Positions 43,059 through 54,735 of a DNA stretch of 64,000 nt are shown in pieces (position 1 is the stretch's first letter; the number at the start of each line of letters is the position of its first letter). Origin of the DNA: Ypsolopha sequella (Eukaryota; Arthropoda; Insecta; Lepidoptera; Ypsolophidae); the NCBI GenBank assembly GCA_934047225.1, contig OW203985.1, positions 9,689,501 to 9,753,500 of the forward strand. The letters run 5' to 3'. Made by a program: the position numbers and the translations under genes. The notes under the pieces are model-generated. The model saw only the letters and a program-made list of their open reading frames with translations, made no database searches and was not told the DNA's origin.

Positions 43059-44580
43059 GTTTTCACACGAATCAATGTTTGGTTCTATAAAGTGGGACAA
43101 CTTTACCAGAGAATATAAATTTGACTTTACTAAGCTTATGGACTATCGCGGAAAATTGTACAAACCCACATTGTGCCTTCATTGCAGTGGTAAAAGTGGG
43201 TCGATGAACCTGACTTTGGCAGTACTTAGTTACACGCACGCAGCTATAAAAAGTATGTAAGCATGTAACGGTAAAAGTTGCCTTTTGAACTTTTGCCAAA
43301 TTGCCAAATAAGCTTTCATTCAAACCAAACTGCTAATGGATGCTTCTTTAGGTCGTGACTATATCTAAATATTATTTTGTAACTTACGATCACATGTTAG
43401 ATCTTCATAAGTACTTTATGAATGCAAACTATAATAAAATATAAACTACATTTCATAAGATACTTTAGATATCCGAAATAAACATGAAATCAACCTATAT
43501 TAATTTTGTTGCGATTTACATTTTATAAAATGTTTTAAATTCAACACAAATGTATTCTGTAGGCAGCAGCAGTTTGAAAGACAATTTCTAGAGACCAATA
43601 GTAGTGTAAATGTTTCCCTAGATTTTTCCAAAACCTCCACGTTTTATGATCATTTGTCAGCCTGATATCCTGATAAAAAGATGAATTATGAGAGCTAATC
43701 CAACTGTAAAAGTTACAACCAACTTTCAACTTGTATTAGAATTTAGATTTGCTATATTAATAACATAAGTAGATGAAGTTGCTGAAGGTTGTTAAACTTC
43801 CGGTCCTCTTTTCAAGTCGTAAGGAAGCATCATCAGCCATAGGCAAACCTTACGGATTCAGGCAACCATACATACACAGCTCTATAGTTGTTGCTCTGGA
43901 AACAAGGCATAGTTTGTAAACATGTGAGCTAGCTATCGGAGATTTGTGTATTGTTCGAGATAAGGAATGTTGGGGTTCATACATACGTAATTAATAATAC
44001 AAAAAACGAGTGTAAAACCGATTTTTAGATTCTTGAATTGACGCTGACATGACTGCCTTCCCGCGCATTCGTCTCGAGTTTGAATGTCTGTGGTATTCAG
44101 TAGAATATTCTGTGAACAAATTCTCTAGCCACTTAAACTTAATTTAAAATTTTCTATACTTATAAAAATTTTACTCCAAGCTTGGGCAAAAACAAGTAAA
44201 AAAAATTACCGTTATTGCTTTTGTTGGGAAGAACTTAAAATCAAATTAGGTGTCTATTTGATTTCATCGCACTTGAGAAAATTGTGTTTCTCTGTAAGTC
44301 ATTGTTATCACCAAAACCGCTTACTCAATCGTAATTATCGCGATACAATCACGATTCTTTACGATACTTTTTCTAGGAACCTCTTTCACGTTCATGATCT
44401 TCATCGGTCAAAGTACCGATACTCACGTTTTTATATTTCTGGACCGGATTTATTTTGGTTCTTGACCTCTTGATTCTCGCTGGATAATTTGTGATTCGCA
44501 ATACAAATAGGGTATCAGATATTAGCGCTAAATGAATAGAACACCATTCGCACATTACTTGATACTTGACAGTTATATAA
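43059..44580. other. No recognised feature
   Basis: About 1.5 kb. Overlapping ORFs of 67 and 83 codons at 43057-43323 lie on opposite strands and carry no domain I know. TGGTTTTAATTT-type repeats are absent. Possibly unique host DNA. Confidence 0.4.
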
Positions 44581-45020
44581 AAACCGGTTAAGTGCGAGTC
44601 AGACTCACGTACCTAGGGTTCCGTATCGTGAATGAAAAATTTAATTTTGTCATTTTGTTTTCGTGAATTTCTCAACCGCTCTATTTCTCCTGTAATCTTT
44701 ACCATGATTTTTTATCTTATTTTTTGGTCCACCAGTTTCAGAGATAAAGGGGGACATAATTATATTGTTTGTGGTTTTTCGAGGACAAACTAGGTATTTA
44801 TTTTTATAATTAGCTCTTTAATACCTATTGTATTTGTATTTTTAGGATATATATTTTTCTCTCTATTAAAAAAAAAACAAATTTTGAAAACTTTTCTTGG
44901 CACTGTGTTGTGTGGACATATAAAGGCTATACCTATTTGTGTCAAATTTCAAGACTTTATCGTTAACGGTGCTAAAGTTATGAGGTTGTGACATACGGAC
45001 AGACAGATGGACTATGGTTA
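44581..45020 (+). repeat. Dispersed repeat family D, long copy
   Basis: AACCGGTTAAGTGCGAGTCA..GACTCACGTACCTAGGGTTC at the start; GGTGCTAAAGTTATGAGG and ACATACGGACAGACAGATGG at the end. This start (CCGGCCAAGTGCGAGTCGGA type) is a very common lepidopteran repeat. Copies are at 49246 (minus) and 60146. Confidence 0.75.
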
Positions 45021-45349
45021 ATAATAATTTAGTATGTCAGCTCACGCGAGTTTTAATAATATTATAATCCCTAGTAGGTATGATAGGCTGACATACTGCT
45101 ATCAGGTATATTTTGGTAGAAAAAACTTGTTGTTGAGGTCTGGGTCTGTTTCATAGGATCTAAATAGCGGATTAATCATAAATCTTTCTCATACTGATAT
45201 TCGATAAATACAAGCAATGAAATCAGAACTAGGTAGACAACACTCACGATAAAAGTGTACAATCACATTCTTTGCATGAAATTTTTTGGTAAATGTTTTA
45301 ATTCTATAACAATACCAATGTACAATATTTATTGCAAATAAATGAAATC
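45021..45349. other. No recognised feature
   Basis: AT-rich; AGGCTGACATACTGCTATCA at 45086 lies near a similar ATGTCAGC string at 45032, a loose inverted pair. Confidence 0.35.
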
Positions 45350-45500
45350 TGAATGTATCTGCGCAGGTCTCTGTCGTCGTCTCGGCAGCGCATGCGCAAC
45401 GTACGAAAGCGTATCGAAGCCGACCGACACCCAGAATCTGCTGCAGCATCGATAGCATGCATCTTCACGCACATTCGATGTTAACAGAGACATTTTAAAA
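45350..45500. other. CpG-rich patch with NRF-1/EWG-type site
   Basis: GCGCATGCGC at 45388-45397 lies in a CG-rich stretch. Overlapping minus ORFs of 89 and 66 codons (45189-45529) show no domain. It could be a host promoter or 5' UTR; no transcript evidence. Confidence 0.35.
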
Positions 45501-46289
45501 AAGCTATTTGGTAGTCTGGTTCGGAACACAGATTTTAGGGGGCAGCCTAGCCGTCTACCTCGGCGGTTATATCATCTATATGTATATCATATCAAAATGG
45601 ATGTAAGAAAATAAAAGAAAATTCTAAATTTCGGAAATTCCGGAATTTTCAGAAAGCTAAGCCATGTGCAGGCGCGGATACAGGAAATGGGCAATGGAAG
45701 CGAAGTACATAATTTTGACTAATTTAAAAATTTTGTAAGTGTCCAAAATATTTTTTTTGTAGTTTACTGTTAGTTTACTTCACTTTTTTACTTTTCTCAT
45801 TTCATACCATACAAAAGCAGTCCATAAAAGATTTGCTTGACTTGAAGCTTAGAACTCCGCCATACCAAAGAAGATGTTGAATGTCTTTATTTGTGAATTG
45901 AGCAGAATTGAAACTATTCAGGTTTTCACTTTGAAACTTCACTTTCATATTATGTGTGAATGTATGAGCTACGCATTCGTCGGTGGAGTAACTGCAACTC
46001 TCCTCTTCGCCATCGATTTAACCACTTGGTACGACACGACATCAACATTTTCCTTCACTAGGTCAAAGTTATTTCGTTTAGGTATGCCTCTTCCGCTTTT
46101 CCGTTCTTCCTTTCCTGCCATGTTTTTGTTTCATAAGCACAAATTATAGAGGGATATTCATAAGACTGACATGTCGTATCCAGTGGTCTATCATCTTTGC
46201 TTTTCTGTGTTTATGGTGGTTTGGGTACACTTCTGTCTTCTGAGTGACTGCCTGACTAATCTGTCAAAGCCCAGACTTAACGAGACACC
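45501..46289. other. Unrecognised; 91-codon ORF
   Basis: A plus ORF at 45874-46149 overlaps a moderately GC-rich stretch (45960-46120). No domain was recognised on either strand. Confidence 0.35.
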
Positions 46290-46755
46290 TGACGCTAGAA
46301 CATCAACAACACCAGGCTTTCAAGGGTTAATTTTAAGAAACTAGGTCTCTCCTCATATTAAAGAAAATATATTTGATTTATCGATCTTTTATCTAGAGAT
46401 TCCACCTATAAACAATGTTTTAAGATTTATACTTTTGTCAAAAAAAAAATTGTTTTCCACCCTCTTTTTTTTGGTTTTCAAACGTTCGTTTCAAAGACGC
46501 GGTTAAGAGATCAACTTGATTTTTTTTTATAAAATAGGCAATAGAAATATGAAGGGATGTTACCTAAATTCAATATTTTTTTCCCTACAAAATATTTCAG
46601 TATTAGCTAAAAACTCACCAATTTGTTGTTTCGCTGCGTGATCACTAGTATTACGCGTCCAAGTAATTGTCTCTATGAAAAGCAAATAAGGTCTTTGCCA
46701 TTAGACATATTCTGCTGGACGGGTAATAAAAAAAGTTGCTAGGGTATGCCATCCT
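46290..46755 (+). repeat. Dispersed repeat family H, long copy 2
   Basis: Co-linear with 23850-24336, including ACGCGGTTAAGAGATCAACT and TCACTAGTATTACGCGTCCA, with a deletion of about 20 bp after GCGTCCAAG. Confidence 0.75.
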
Positions 46756-46834
46756 CTTAACGGCTAGAAATAGGAACATAAAATTTGGACTGTAGGTTCC
46801 TACGACGTATACATCAACTAAGAAGGGATTTTAA

Positions 46835-46920
46835 AAAATTCCCACGGGAACGGGAGAGACGGGATCCACGTGAGCAACGTCGTCGCGGGGCTTCCGCTAG
46901 CATAGCTATACTACGAGTAT
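46835..46920 (+). repeat. Short common repeat scrap
   Basis: AAATTCCCACGGGAACGGGA, GGATCCACGTGAGC and GGGGCTTCCGCTAGC, a motif set I know from many lepidopteran repeats. Confidence 0.5.
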
Positions 46921-47105
46921 ATAAAGTACGAGTGTATATTTTCATGAATGTTTTGGAAAGTTGTCTGCTTATTTTATAATGTGATTTGACTGCACATCCG
47001 CTTTCAAATGACCGCACTGGACAAGTTTTAGTTTCGATATCAGATAAATTAAGAGTTATAGTAGATTATGTGTCTAGACTTGGAATATAATTAGTTACGT
47101 AACAG

Positions 47106-47170
47106 GGGTAGCTCAGTCGGTAGGATGCCGGAGTCTTAATGTTGAGGACCCAGTTCCAATCCTGCCAGTC
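47106..47170 (+). mobile_element. tRNA-headed SINE
   Basis: GGGTAGCTCAGTCGGTAGGA (A box) and AGTTCCAATCCTGCC (degenerate B box). Similar to the head at 63340. The 3' body is interrupted by the MITE at 47181. Confidence 0.6.
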
Positions 47171-47180
47171 GATTTTAGTA

Positions 47181-47446
47181 TATAAGGTCTTTCAATTTAA
47201 ATGGAAAGTAATTTAGGAGGTGATTCAGTATCGTTAATACATCACATTCCACTGCAAAGCACTTTTTTTTGCGCGAACTTTTTTTTCACTTCTCAGTACA
47301 AAGTGGTCCGATCAGCTGACTCAGTTTGTATGGACAAGTGAAGAAAAAGTTCGCGCAAAAAAAAGTACTTTGCAGTGGAATGTGATGTATTAAGGATACT
47401 GAATCACCTCCTAAATTACTTTCCATTTAAATTGAAAGACCTTATA
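47181..47446. mobile_element. 266-bp palindromic MITE inside or beside the SINE
   Basis: TATAAGGTCTTTCAATTTAA.. mirrored by ..AAATTGAAAGACCTTATA; arms about 110 bp, loop about 45 bp. Includes TTTTTTTTGCGCGAACTTTT and its mirror. No ORF. Confidence 0.9.
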
Positions 47447-47989
47447 TAATTGCTGAACGAAGAAAAAAAAAAACACTGATAAAACTGCAAACTGTAACAA
47501 AGTATGTTGATAAGACTCATCCCTCGTCGTGTTGGGACATAAAAATCTTTGGTGAAACGAGGGTGAACAAGTGTGAATTTTTCTATTGATACTCTGCCAC
47601 ATCTCTGACACCCCTGTCTATTATAGCAAATATACGATTTTTTAGGATGCCGCTAAATTCATGACTATGGAAAATCCGATTATTTTGAAGCTAGGTACGT
47701 ATTCGACTGATGGCCGGCCCCAAAGTAATAAATATATCTCGAAAATACTCAAAATAATTATTTTTGTTGTGTTTATAATTATTAAATTAAATGATAAGTA
47801 TTATAAAGTATATAAAATCAGGTTTTGCACATAGCACATTTCTTGCACCAAACCATGGGCACCAAAATTCAAAAACGACCACCAGCAGACCGAAAAAGAG
47901 CGTGTAAGTTTTACATGTAAATAAATTTAGTAAAGAAATTAATTTAATTTAATATGACAATAGAAATAGATATACCTTGAGTTGTTGTT
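47447..47989. other. No recognised feature
   Basis: AT-rich; GAGCGTGTAAGTTTTACATG at 47898 is a family E core scrap. Confidence 0.4.
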
Positions 47990-48430
47990 GGACGAATTCG
48001 TCCGTTTCCTTAGACAGGTTAGGGCGATATTTAAAAGTTTTTGCGTCCCTGTTACTCGATATGCGAAAAAAACCTTAGGGCGAGAGGGACGGATTCGTGG
48101 AAAAGTAGTAAAATGTTGTTTTTTTATTAATATAAAATGTACTAGAATTGCTATCAAAATTTAGTTTAACCAGGTTTTAGATACTGTTAAAATTCATCTA
48201 ATAAAATATAATCGCAATCCATAAAATTGTTAAATCAGGCGACATGGTGTGGAAAAGGACCTCATTTCAATAAATATTTTTATCAAGCCGAATTTCTCTA
48301 ATCACGATCGGTTTAACAGATCTCTAGAAAAAGAATCCATAAATAATATACTATTTTATCAGAAGAATACCTTCTTTACTGAAATACATAATTATGCGAG
48401 TTCTTAAAGTGTCGATTTTTTTTCCGTAGC
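47990..48430 (+). repeat. Dispersed repeat family F, diverged copy
   Basis: Blocks shared with 1590-1990 and 62450-62860: GGGCGAGAGGGACGGATTCG, TACTGTTAAAATTCATCTAA and GACCTCATTTCAATAA. Confidence 0.65.
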
Positions 48431-49245
48431 TCCTTAAGGCTCCAGTCCCCTAAAAATCAGTATTCTTGCAGAATTATCAGAAAAGAAAGATTTTATTTTA
48501 GTTAGTAAGAAAGCAATAAATAAAATACATTTTACGTTAATTTATAGTGTGGAATTTGAAGATTTCAAAACACATTTTTTCATTTACTTTAATGCTACTT
48601 TTAATAGGTTTTTTAGGCTTCAAACATACCTTTATTTATGTTCTACGCGTTGAGAGTCTCATTCATGCACACGTCACGTAAAAATTATGACAAAAACAAG
48701 AAATTTATTCAGGTAACATTTATTCCCATATCTTCAACAATAATCTTACCTGGTTAATTTTTTGGATAATACTTTAGTTTTCTTATTTCGAGTGCTTTAA
48801 GTAGTTGTAATTTTATGAATTCAACCACTGATAAACATTTTTTTTTCTACTAGAAAACTATCGTTTAGCGTAGTCAAATTTAAAACACGTAAAATAGAAC
48901 TATTAATAAGTGAAATAACAAAAAACTGTATTTAAAAAATTATTTTAAGAACATTTATCAAATCGAAACTTATCGAGAGTTTAAAACACAAAACGCGTCG
49001 ATATTTCCCTCAGTTTCGCTGGGACATCGCAGCGTTCAGACGTGTGTTGTGTAGCTCGACGTCATTTTACCTCCCGCTCGCACGGTTGCTCCCTTTCCCT
49101 CGCGTAGATTCTTATGGAGAGGCGAACTGTATCATTAAAGTTGCTCTACTTGAATATTGCACTTATCGTTTAATAAGTAAACTATGGATAAAATATTTTT
49201 TGAATATTTTAAGAAATCCCTGTTTCGATAAAATAAAGTTTAATC
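48431..49245. other. Mostly unrecognised
   Basis: AT-rich to about 48980, then a GC-richer stretch (49000-49130) with an 81-codon plus ORF lacking a domain. It may be part of the family D copy that follows. Confidence 0.35.
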
Positions 49246-49937
49246 TACGTCCGTCCGTATTTCACAGCATCATAACTTTAGCACCGTAAAGATGAAGACA
49301 TGAAATTTGGCACAAAAATAGCATTAATTTGCCTACATATTACATTGTAAAAAAAAATATGAAAAATTTGAAATTGTTTAAAATATTTTCAAAACAAAAG
49401 TGAGAAAAATAAAAAATATCCTAAAAATACAATATGGGTATCAAACTGTAGACACTAAAAAGGTGATTGTAAAAATAAATACTTTTGTGAAATCTTTAAA
49501 AAAACCACAATAATGTGTATGTCCGAAACTGGTAGACCGAAAAATATGAAAAAAAATGTCCATTATAGATCATAACTGACCAATAACCGGGAAAACTATA
49601 GTGATTTAAAATTATAAAAAAAGTGAAATAAATAAAAAAAAAATATATAAAAATTCAATATGGGTATCACATTGTAGGTATTAAAAAGCTTATTGTAAAA
49701 ATATATAGTTTGTTTATATTTAATTGCATCTATTTCGAGAAATCCTTGAAAATCGACAAAAAAATGTATGTCCCTCTTATCTCTAAAACTGGTGGACCGA
49801 AAAATATGAAAAAAATCATGGTAATACGCGTTTACGTAAGAATTACAGAAAAAAAATTATAAACCTAAATTTATCATCCACAATACGGAACCCTAGGTTC
49901 TGACTGGAGTCTGACTCGCACTTGGCCAGTTTTTTTT
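49246..49937 (-). repeat. Dispersed repeat family D, long copy, minus strand
   Basis: Ends GGAACCCTAGGTTCTGACTG then GAGTCTGACTCGCACTTGGC. The far end has ACGTCCGTCCGTATTTCACA and ATAACTTTAGCACCGT, the reverse of the 44581 copy. An internal segment appears twice (49380-49560 and 49620-49830), both with AACTGGTGGACCGAAAAATA-like strings. Confidence 0.7.
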
Positions 49938-50686
49938 CAAGATGTTTGCGGTAGGCCGTTTTTTTGGGTGGTTTTAATTTAGTTTTCGGAGCTTTTATTG
50001 CTACCCTTAATTTTTACCATAAGTATCCGGTTATCCGGATAATACATTATCCATTATCCGGATAGTAAAAATCTGCGAATAATTGCATGCCCTAATTCGC
50101 TTAGATTAAGTTATGTTAATGTGTGTTAATTCGAAAACCCGTAAAGCCGTATTTTAGAAGGTCTAAAAAACCCACGGGGATGGCGTGACACAAATTTTAT
50201 ACCAGCACCGCTGTTGCCACTTTTTGGAATAACTAAAGCCGAAGCTACATCCTTTTTATTACTTTACTTACTTTTATTTAAAATATCTTAAAAAGCTATC
50301 GAAGTCACTAAAACCGACAGTCGAGATAACAACGTGCTAGACAATAATGCATCAAAACAAAAGAACGTACGCAGCTGCGGCTCTTATCATTAAAACATCA
50401 CATTTCTAAAACTACATTTTTTACCTTTTTTATTGCACCTTAGTCATAATCATGGACACACAAACCGACAGACACTTAATTACCGTAAGAGTTTCTATTT
50501 TTGCTATTATATTACTTTAAGAACTGATTGTAATATGTGTGTGAGTATTAGGAATACATAATTTTAAATGTTTTCATTGTTACGATTTGATTATTAATTT
50601 TCTACATTTCCAAATTTTATAAAGGTATTTTTTATGTACGGCATTAGTTAAATGAAAATCTTGATGAATAAAGAAATTTTCGGGCA
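49938..50686. other. No recognised feature
   Basis: Contains ATCCGGTTATCCGGATAATA near 50025, a local TTATCCGGAT repeat run. Otherwise unrecognised. Confidence 0.4.
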
Positions 50687-50865
50687 CAATTACACGCTTT
50701 TTAGGGCATGCAGGTTTCCTTAGAGCGATAGGGCTGATCACGTTGAGACGTAATAATCGTCAGAGAAACGCGGGTGTACTTATAGGTACACGTATGGGTG
50801 GACTTATGACTTGCATCTCACAGTTCACACTCGGAACACCTCGTGACACCCCTTCGGTAAAAATC
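50687..50865 (-). repeat. Dispersed repeat family I, minus copy
   Basis: TTTTTAGGGCATGCAGGTTTCC..ACGTAATAATCGTC..CACACTCGGAACACCTCG, the reverse of 55153-55350. Confidence 0.7.
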
Positions 50866-51229
50866 TGCAAATAATTGCATGACCTAAATGTATTGTGTCT
50901 AAATACTAATCACTCTTACTGCTACCAATAAGCCATCTATTCCAGGTAGATTTACTTTTGTTTATTTTGCTTTTGCAAATTCATTTTGTTTGTTCCGATA
51001 AACAAACCTAACTTTGTAAATTACCGTTACTTGAATAATTAAAAATCTTCACATGTCAAATTTTAAGTAATCGTACACTCATTTAACGAAGTAGAGCAAC
51101 ATTCAGGTGCGGTCTCTAACATCTTAATGCAGCGGGGGGAGCGCCACTTCTAAAGACTCAGGCAAGATGAAAGCGAAATGTTGCAAAGAGAGTCTGGGGC
51201 CTTAACTACATAAGAAAGGGCACTTGCAC
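50866..51229. other. No recognised feature
   Basis: Nothing recognised. Confidence 0.4.
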
Positions 51230-51465
51230 CGTTGCTACCATAGACAATACAGCCCAGAAAGACGTCTGTTGTTAAACATCTTGCGTACAAATAATTCTTA
51301 CGAAGACGAAGACTCTAACGTAATGAACATAGAAGCCATGTTGGTTTGGCCTACCGAAATATATAATTTTGGAGTGGCGAATTGTATCTGCTAGTTCAGA
51401 CAGACAGAAATCAGTCGCCTGTTATGAGGAGTCTGTAGGCTGTATTCGTCTATGGTTGCTACAAA
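51230..51465. mobile_element. Foldback candidate, about 235 bp
   Basis: GTTGCTACCATAGACAATAC..AGCCC pairs with GGCTGTATTCGTCTATGGTT..GCTAC. The interior is unique. Confidence 0.55.
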
Positions 51466-51711
51466 TACAAACGTTTGACACAGATCAAGTCGTACCGCGT
51501 GCGAATATTAAACTGATAATCCTTTGATAACCCTTTGATAATCTAATATCTTATCATATCCACCGCACTTCATACTATGACTAGAAACAGTGGCGGATCT
51601 AGAAACACATTTTGGCGGGGGGCTGCTGAGTGTTGGTTTCACCGAGTTTTTTCAGGTAATTGTAGTAAAATACCATATCCCGTACTATTAAAATACATGG
51701 AGCGTACTATA

Positions 51712-51745
<34 letters not shown>
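51712..51745. repeat. TA microsatellite
   Basis: TA run directly left of the next MITE, which could have supplied its TA target. Confidence 0.85.
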
Positions 51746-51748
<3 letters not shown>

Positions 51749-51988
51749 GGTGGTAAGATGAAGTTGCGGAAGCCGAAAACTGGCGATAGTACTCGTCCAT
51801 CCGAACTTTCCGTGAAAAAAAATTGAGACATCGATATAAAAAAATCAGTTGTTTCGTACATTTTGATCGGGTAGCTTTGTAACTTTTCTATAGAACAGCT
51901 ATTTTTTTCGCGATTCGAGTGTTGGTTCCGTAGTATAAGTTGGATGTATGCCAGTTTCCGGCTTCCGCAACTTCATCTTAACACCTAG
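51746..51988. mobile_element. MITE family G, 243 bp, TA-flanked
   Basis: CAGGGTGGTAAGATGAAGTT.. and the mirror ..AACTTCATCTTAACACCTAG; a terminal repeat of about 37 bp includes GCGGAAGCCG. Related copies are at 21862, 55815 (fragment) and 62344 (long form). Confidence 0.85.
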
Positions 51989-51997
51989 TATAGGTAT

Positions 51998-52170
51998 AAA
52001 TCACGTGATGCTTATTAGAGGAGGAGGGTTGTCGTCGAGTATCACAAAGGGTCACGTGGAGGGGGCTGAACAAATGTCCTTTGGGGCGGGGGGGGGCGGG
52101 TGAACAAGAATGTCACCAAGATGTCACTACAGAAGGGTCAAATGTCAGCCAAATATGCATCACGTGATTT
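51998..52170. mobile_element. Short MITE with CACGTG-containing ends
   Basis: AAATCACGTGATGC (51998) mirrored by GCATCACGTGATTT (ending 52170). The core has a G-rich run GGGGCGGGGGGGGGCGGG at about 52083-52100. Confidence 0.7.
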
Positions 52171-52274
52171 ATGGACGCCCCCTAATATAATACCTATTAT
52201 AAAAGAAATATGTAAGTCCTAGAAAAGTAACCTAACTAACTATGAAAGAAAAGACGTAACTGGATAGTTTTTTT

Positions 52275-53342
52275 TTATTTTTCTATATAGTCCTTTGCTA
52301 GTAAAATGCACTTATTAAATTTTTCAAATATTGAATTTAAGCCATTAAAAAAAAAAACGGTTTGTCGTCAAAATAGTCAGAAACCGCTGCCTTCATTTCG
52401 TCATCGGTCATAAATCTTCGTCGCCTAAGGTCTTTCTTGAGAAGTCTAAACAGAAAATAGTCACAGGGGGCTAGATCTGGACTATAAGGGGGGTGGTCAA
52501 TGGTTTCGAAGCCATTGTCTTTAATTGCTAGCTTTGTTGTGCGTGCGGTATGCACTGGTGCGTTATCGTGCAAAATCAGAATTCCTTTGCTTAGTTTACC
52601 TCGCCGTTTTTCTTTTATTGTCTCTCTTAGTTGATATAATAAGTTTGAGTAATAATCAGCATTCATTGTAGTTTTTTTCGGTAAATAATCTATGAGCAAA
52701 ATCCCTTCTGTGTCCCAAAAGATTGTAGCCATAAGTTTACCGGCCGATGGACAGACCTTAAATTTCCGAGGCGGCTTCTCATCCTTAAATTTCCACTGTA
52801 ACGACTTTTGCTTACTTTCCGGGTCCCATTGTCGAATCCAAGTCTCATCACATGTTACAATTCTAGAAATTATTTCTTCCTCTTTCCCTCGACTCATGTC
52901 CAAAAACTCTTCGCAATATTTGACACGCCTCTCCATGTCAAATGCAGTCAACATTCTAGGGACCCAACGTGCACTAACCTTGGACATGTTCAAATGCTCA
53001 TGAATTATTTCATTGACTCGCTTTTTACTGACGCCCACATCTCTAGCTATCTCCCACTGCTTCACTCGTCGGTCCTCTAATATATTTTTTTTTCACCCTG
53101 GCTACATTTTCATCGGTGACGGCCGAAACTGGTCTTCCGCTACGAGGATCATCTTCGAGGCTCTCACGACCTAATTTAAACTGCCTTGATCAAAACTTTA
53201 TAACAAATTCGGAAGAACACGAACTGCCAAACACACGTAACATACGCTGTCCGATCTCCGAAGGTGTATTCCCTTCTTTAGTCAAAAACTTAATCACCGC
53301 ACGCTGCTCGATTTTATCCATTTTCACTTTTTCTACCGACAT
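52275..53342 (-). pseudogene. mariner transposase pseudogene (DD34D)
   Basis: The minus-strand frame starts at ATG 53342-53340 (MSVEKVKMDK), with the helix-turn-helix region, then an in-frame TGA at 53192-53190 where the family has Trp. The frame shifts at the 9-base A-run (plus T-run 53085-53093). The long open part (53065-52337, 242 codons) carries ARWVPRML (the WVPHEL-type motif), TCDETW (first Asp), HDNAPVH (second Asp) and YSPDLAPCDYFLF (third Asp, 34 residues on). The triad D,D34D is thus intact. A second shift at the 11-base run 52347-52357 moves the true C-terminus, ending TAA 52277-52275, out of frame. Total length about 350 codons is normal for mariner. Terminal inverted repeats were not found. 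It is inactive as it stands; the shifts lie in homopolymers and could in part be sequencing error, the TGA less so. Confidence 0.9.
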
Positions 53343-53942
53343 GTTCGAAACAATTGTAGGAGACAAATAAACGTGATGCAATAAACAAATGAATGTAATA
53401 CATTTTGAAAATAGAATAACAAACGAATATAAATCCTTACCAGCCAGCATTATTTTTGTATATATTTCTGACCAAGGAGATTACATATCAGCCGCCCTAC
53501 GTATAAGGTATATTTTGGGGAGAGCTTCAGCCCCTAGCCGCCCCCTCTGTATTCGCCTCCGATTCACAGATTTTTGTTTATATCCACCCAAAAGAGCTCT
53601 AGATTTTTTATCAGTCAGTGGATTTCTTATCTTATCTCAAGTGGGATGTGAAAGTCCTACTATTTACGGTTTTTTCAGTTTGAAGATGTTTGCGAAGTTT
53701 TTTTTTGTTGGTAAATTTTTGTCTAGCGTACAGAAAGAGCAAAAAATATCGCCACCATCTTTGATTTTGTTTAGCTTGATAATTTTTTGACTCTATTCAC
53801 GTATGACGTTCACTTTTGTGACTTTATTCACATATAACGTACACTTTTTTTGACGCAAAGTGTATGTATATATTTTGACTTTTTAATCACCTCACTTGCG
53901 CAAAATCACGATAAATCTAATTAATTATAAAATTAAATGAAA
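53343..53942. other. Unrecognised; 5' flank of mariner
   Basis: A 133-codon plus ORF (53389-53790) has no domain and is probably chance. The 5' UTR and terminal repeat of mariner should lie within the first 200 bp but I could not identify them. Confidence 0.35.
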
Positions 53943-54183
53943 CTTGAGGATAATTCATGATTTATATAAAAACGGCTCACCTCAATACGTGTTATGATCG
54001 GGAAAGCCGACCAGTTTCAGCAGATTTAGACTGCCTTCATCTGGGCGAGTGAAGACGTTTACGCGACGACGTTACGCCTCACACTGAAGGCAGTCTAAAT
54101 CTGCTGAAACTGGTCGGCTTTCCCGATCATAACACGTATTGAGGTGAGCCGTTTTTATATAAATCAAATCTAATTAATCCTCA
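53943..54183. mobile_element. Palindrome family L, about 240 bp, near-perfect arms
   Basis: TTTATATAAAAACGGCTCAC.. (53961) mirrored to 54163; arms about 88 bp with spacer GGGCGAGTGAAGACGTTTAC..TTACGCCTCACAC. A half copy is at 32117. Confidence 0.9.
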
Positions 54184-54284
54184 TCGCCAGTTACATAAGC
54201 TACGATTAACGAACTGGTTAATTTCAACTACCCTGCAAAACAATTACCTAAATACCTAACAACTGAATCTATATGTGACAGGCA

Positions 54285-54560
54285 CATTTGTTGGCAAATT
54301 CGTCAATATACAAACGGCGTCGTCAGTTTTTAAACGCTCACTGCTTTGTGATTAGCTCAAGGCAAATTGTAAAACGCTTCGTCATTTTCTAAAAAGCCGA
54401 AACCGAAAGTCTTTCACCAAAAAGCAAAATTAGGTGTGACGACGAGCGGAGCAAGGAGGAGCGTTTTAGGTTTACATTGGGAGCCAAGCGAAGCGGAGCG
54501 GAGTGAAGTGTCAATAGTTCCAACAGAATTACGGTATGCCCAGGCGAATTTTAAAATGCC
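54285..54560. mobile_element. Foldback family E, copy 4
   Basis: AAACGGCGTCGTCAGTTTTT..GACGACGAGCGGAGCAAGGA..GAGCGTTTTAGGTTTACATT..GAAGCGGAGCGG. The left end matches copy 5 (61845); the right end is diverged. Confidence 0.65.
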
Positions 54561-54735
54561 GAATTATATTTTTAGAATTTTTGCCTGTCTATTCCGTCTT
54601 AAATTGAGTACCACTCATCGGATTTGGATGCAATTTTTATCATCGTAGGGACCCTGGTCAACATATCGGCTATAAGAGTTGTTCATAAAATAACCGCCAA
54701 GCCGAGAACTGTCAATAATGGTTTTTTTTGAAAGG

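Noticed and set aside
45874..46149. 91-codon ORF as a membrane protein
   Set aside because: The hydrophobic stretch is short and no homologous motif is seen; the reverse strand shows no better reading.
47106..47170. Functional tRNA gene
   Set aside because: A and B boxes are present but acceptor and other stems do not pair cleanly; fits a SINE head. The same holds for 7058-7132, 56206-56265 and 63340-63410.
51746..53530. MITE G as a terminal repeat of the mariner element
   Set aside because: Its ends do not recur on the far side of the transposase, and it has its own TA flanks and pairs with itself.
53389..53790. 133-codon plus ORF beside mariner
   Set aside because: AT-rich, low-complexity composition, overlaps the expected mariner 5' end, no domain.
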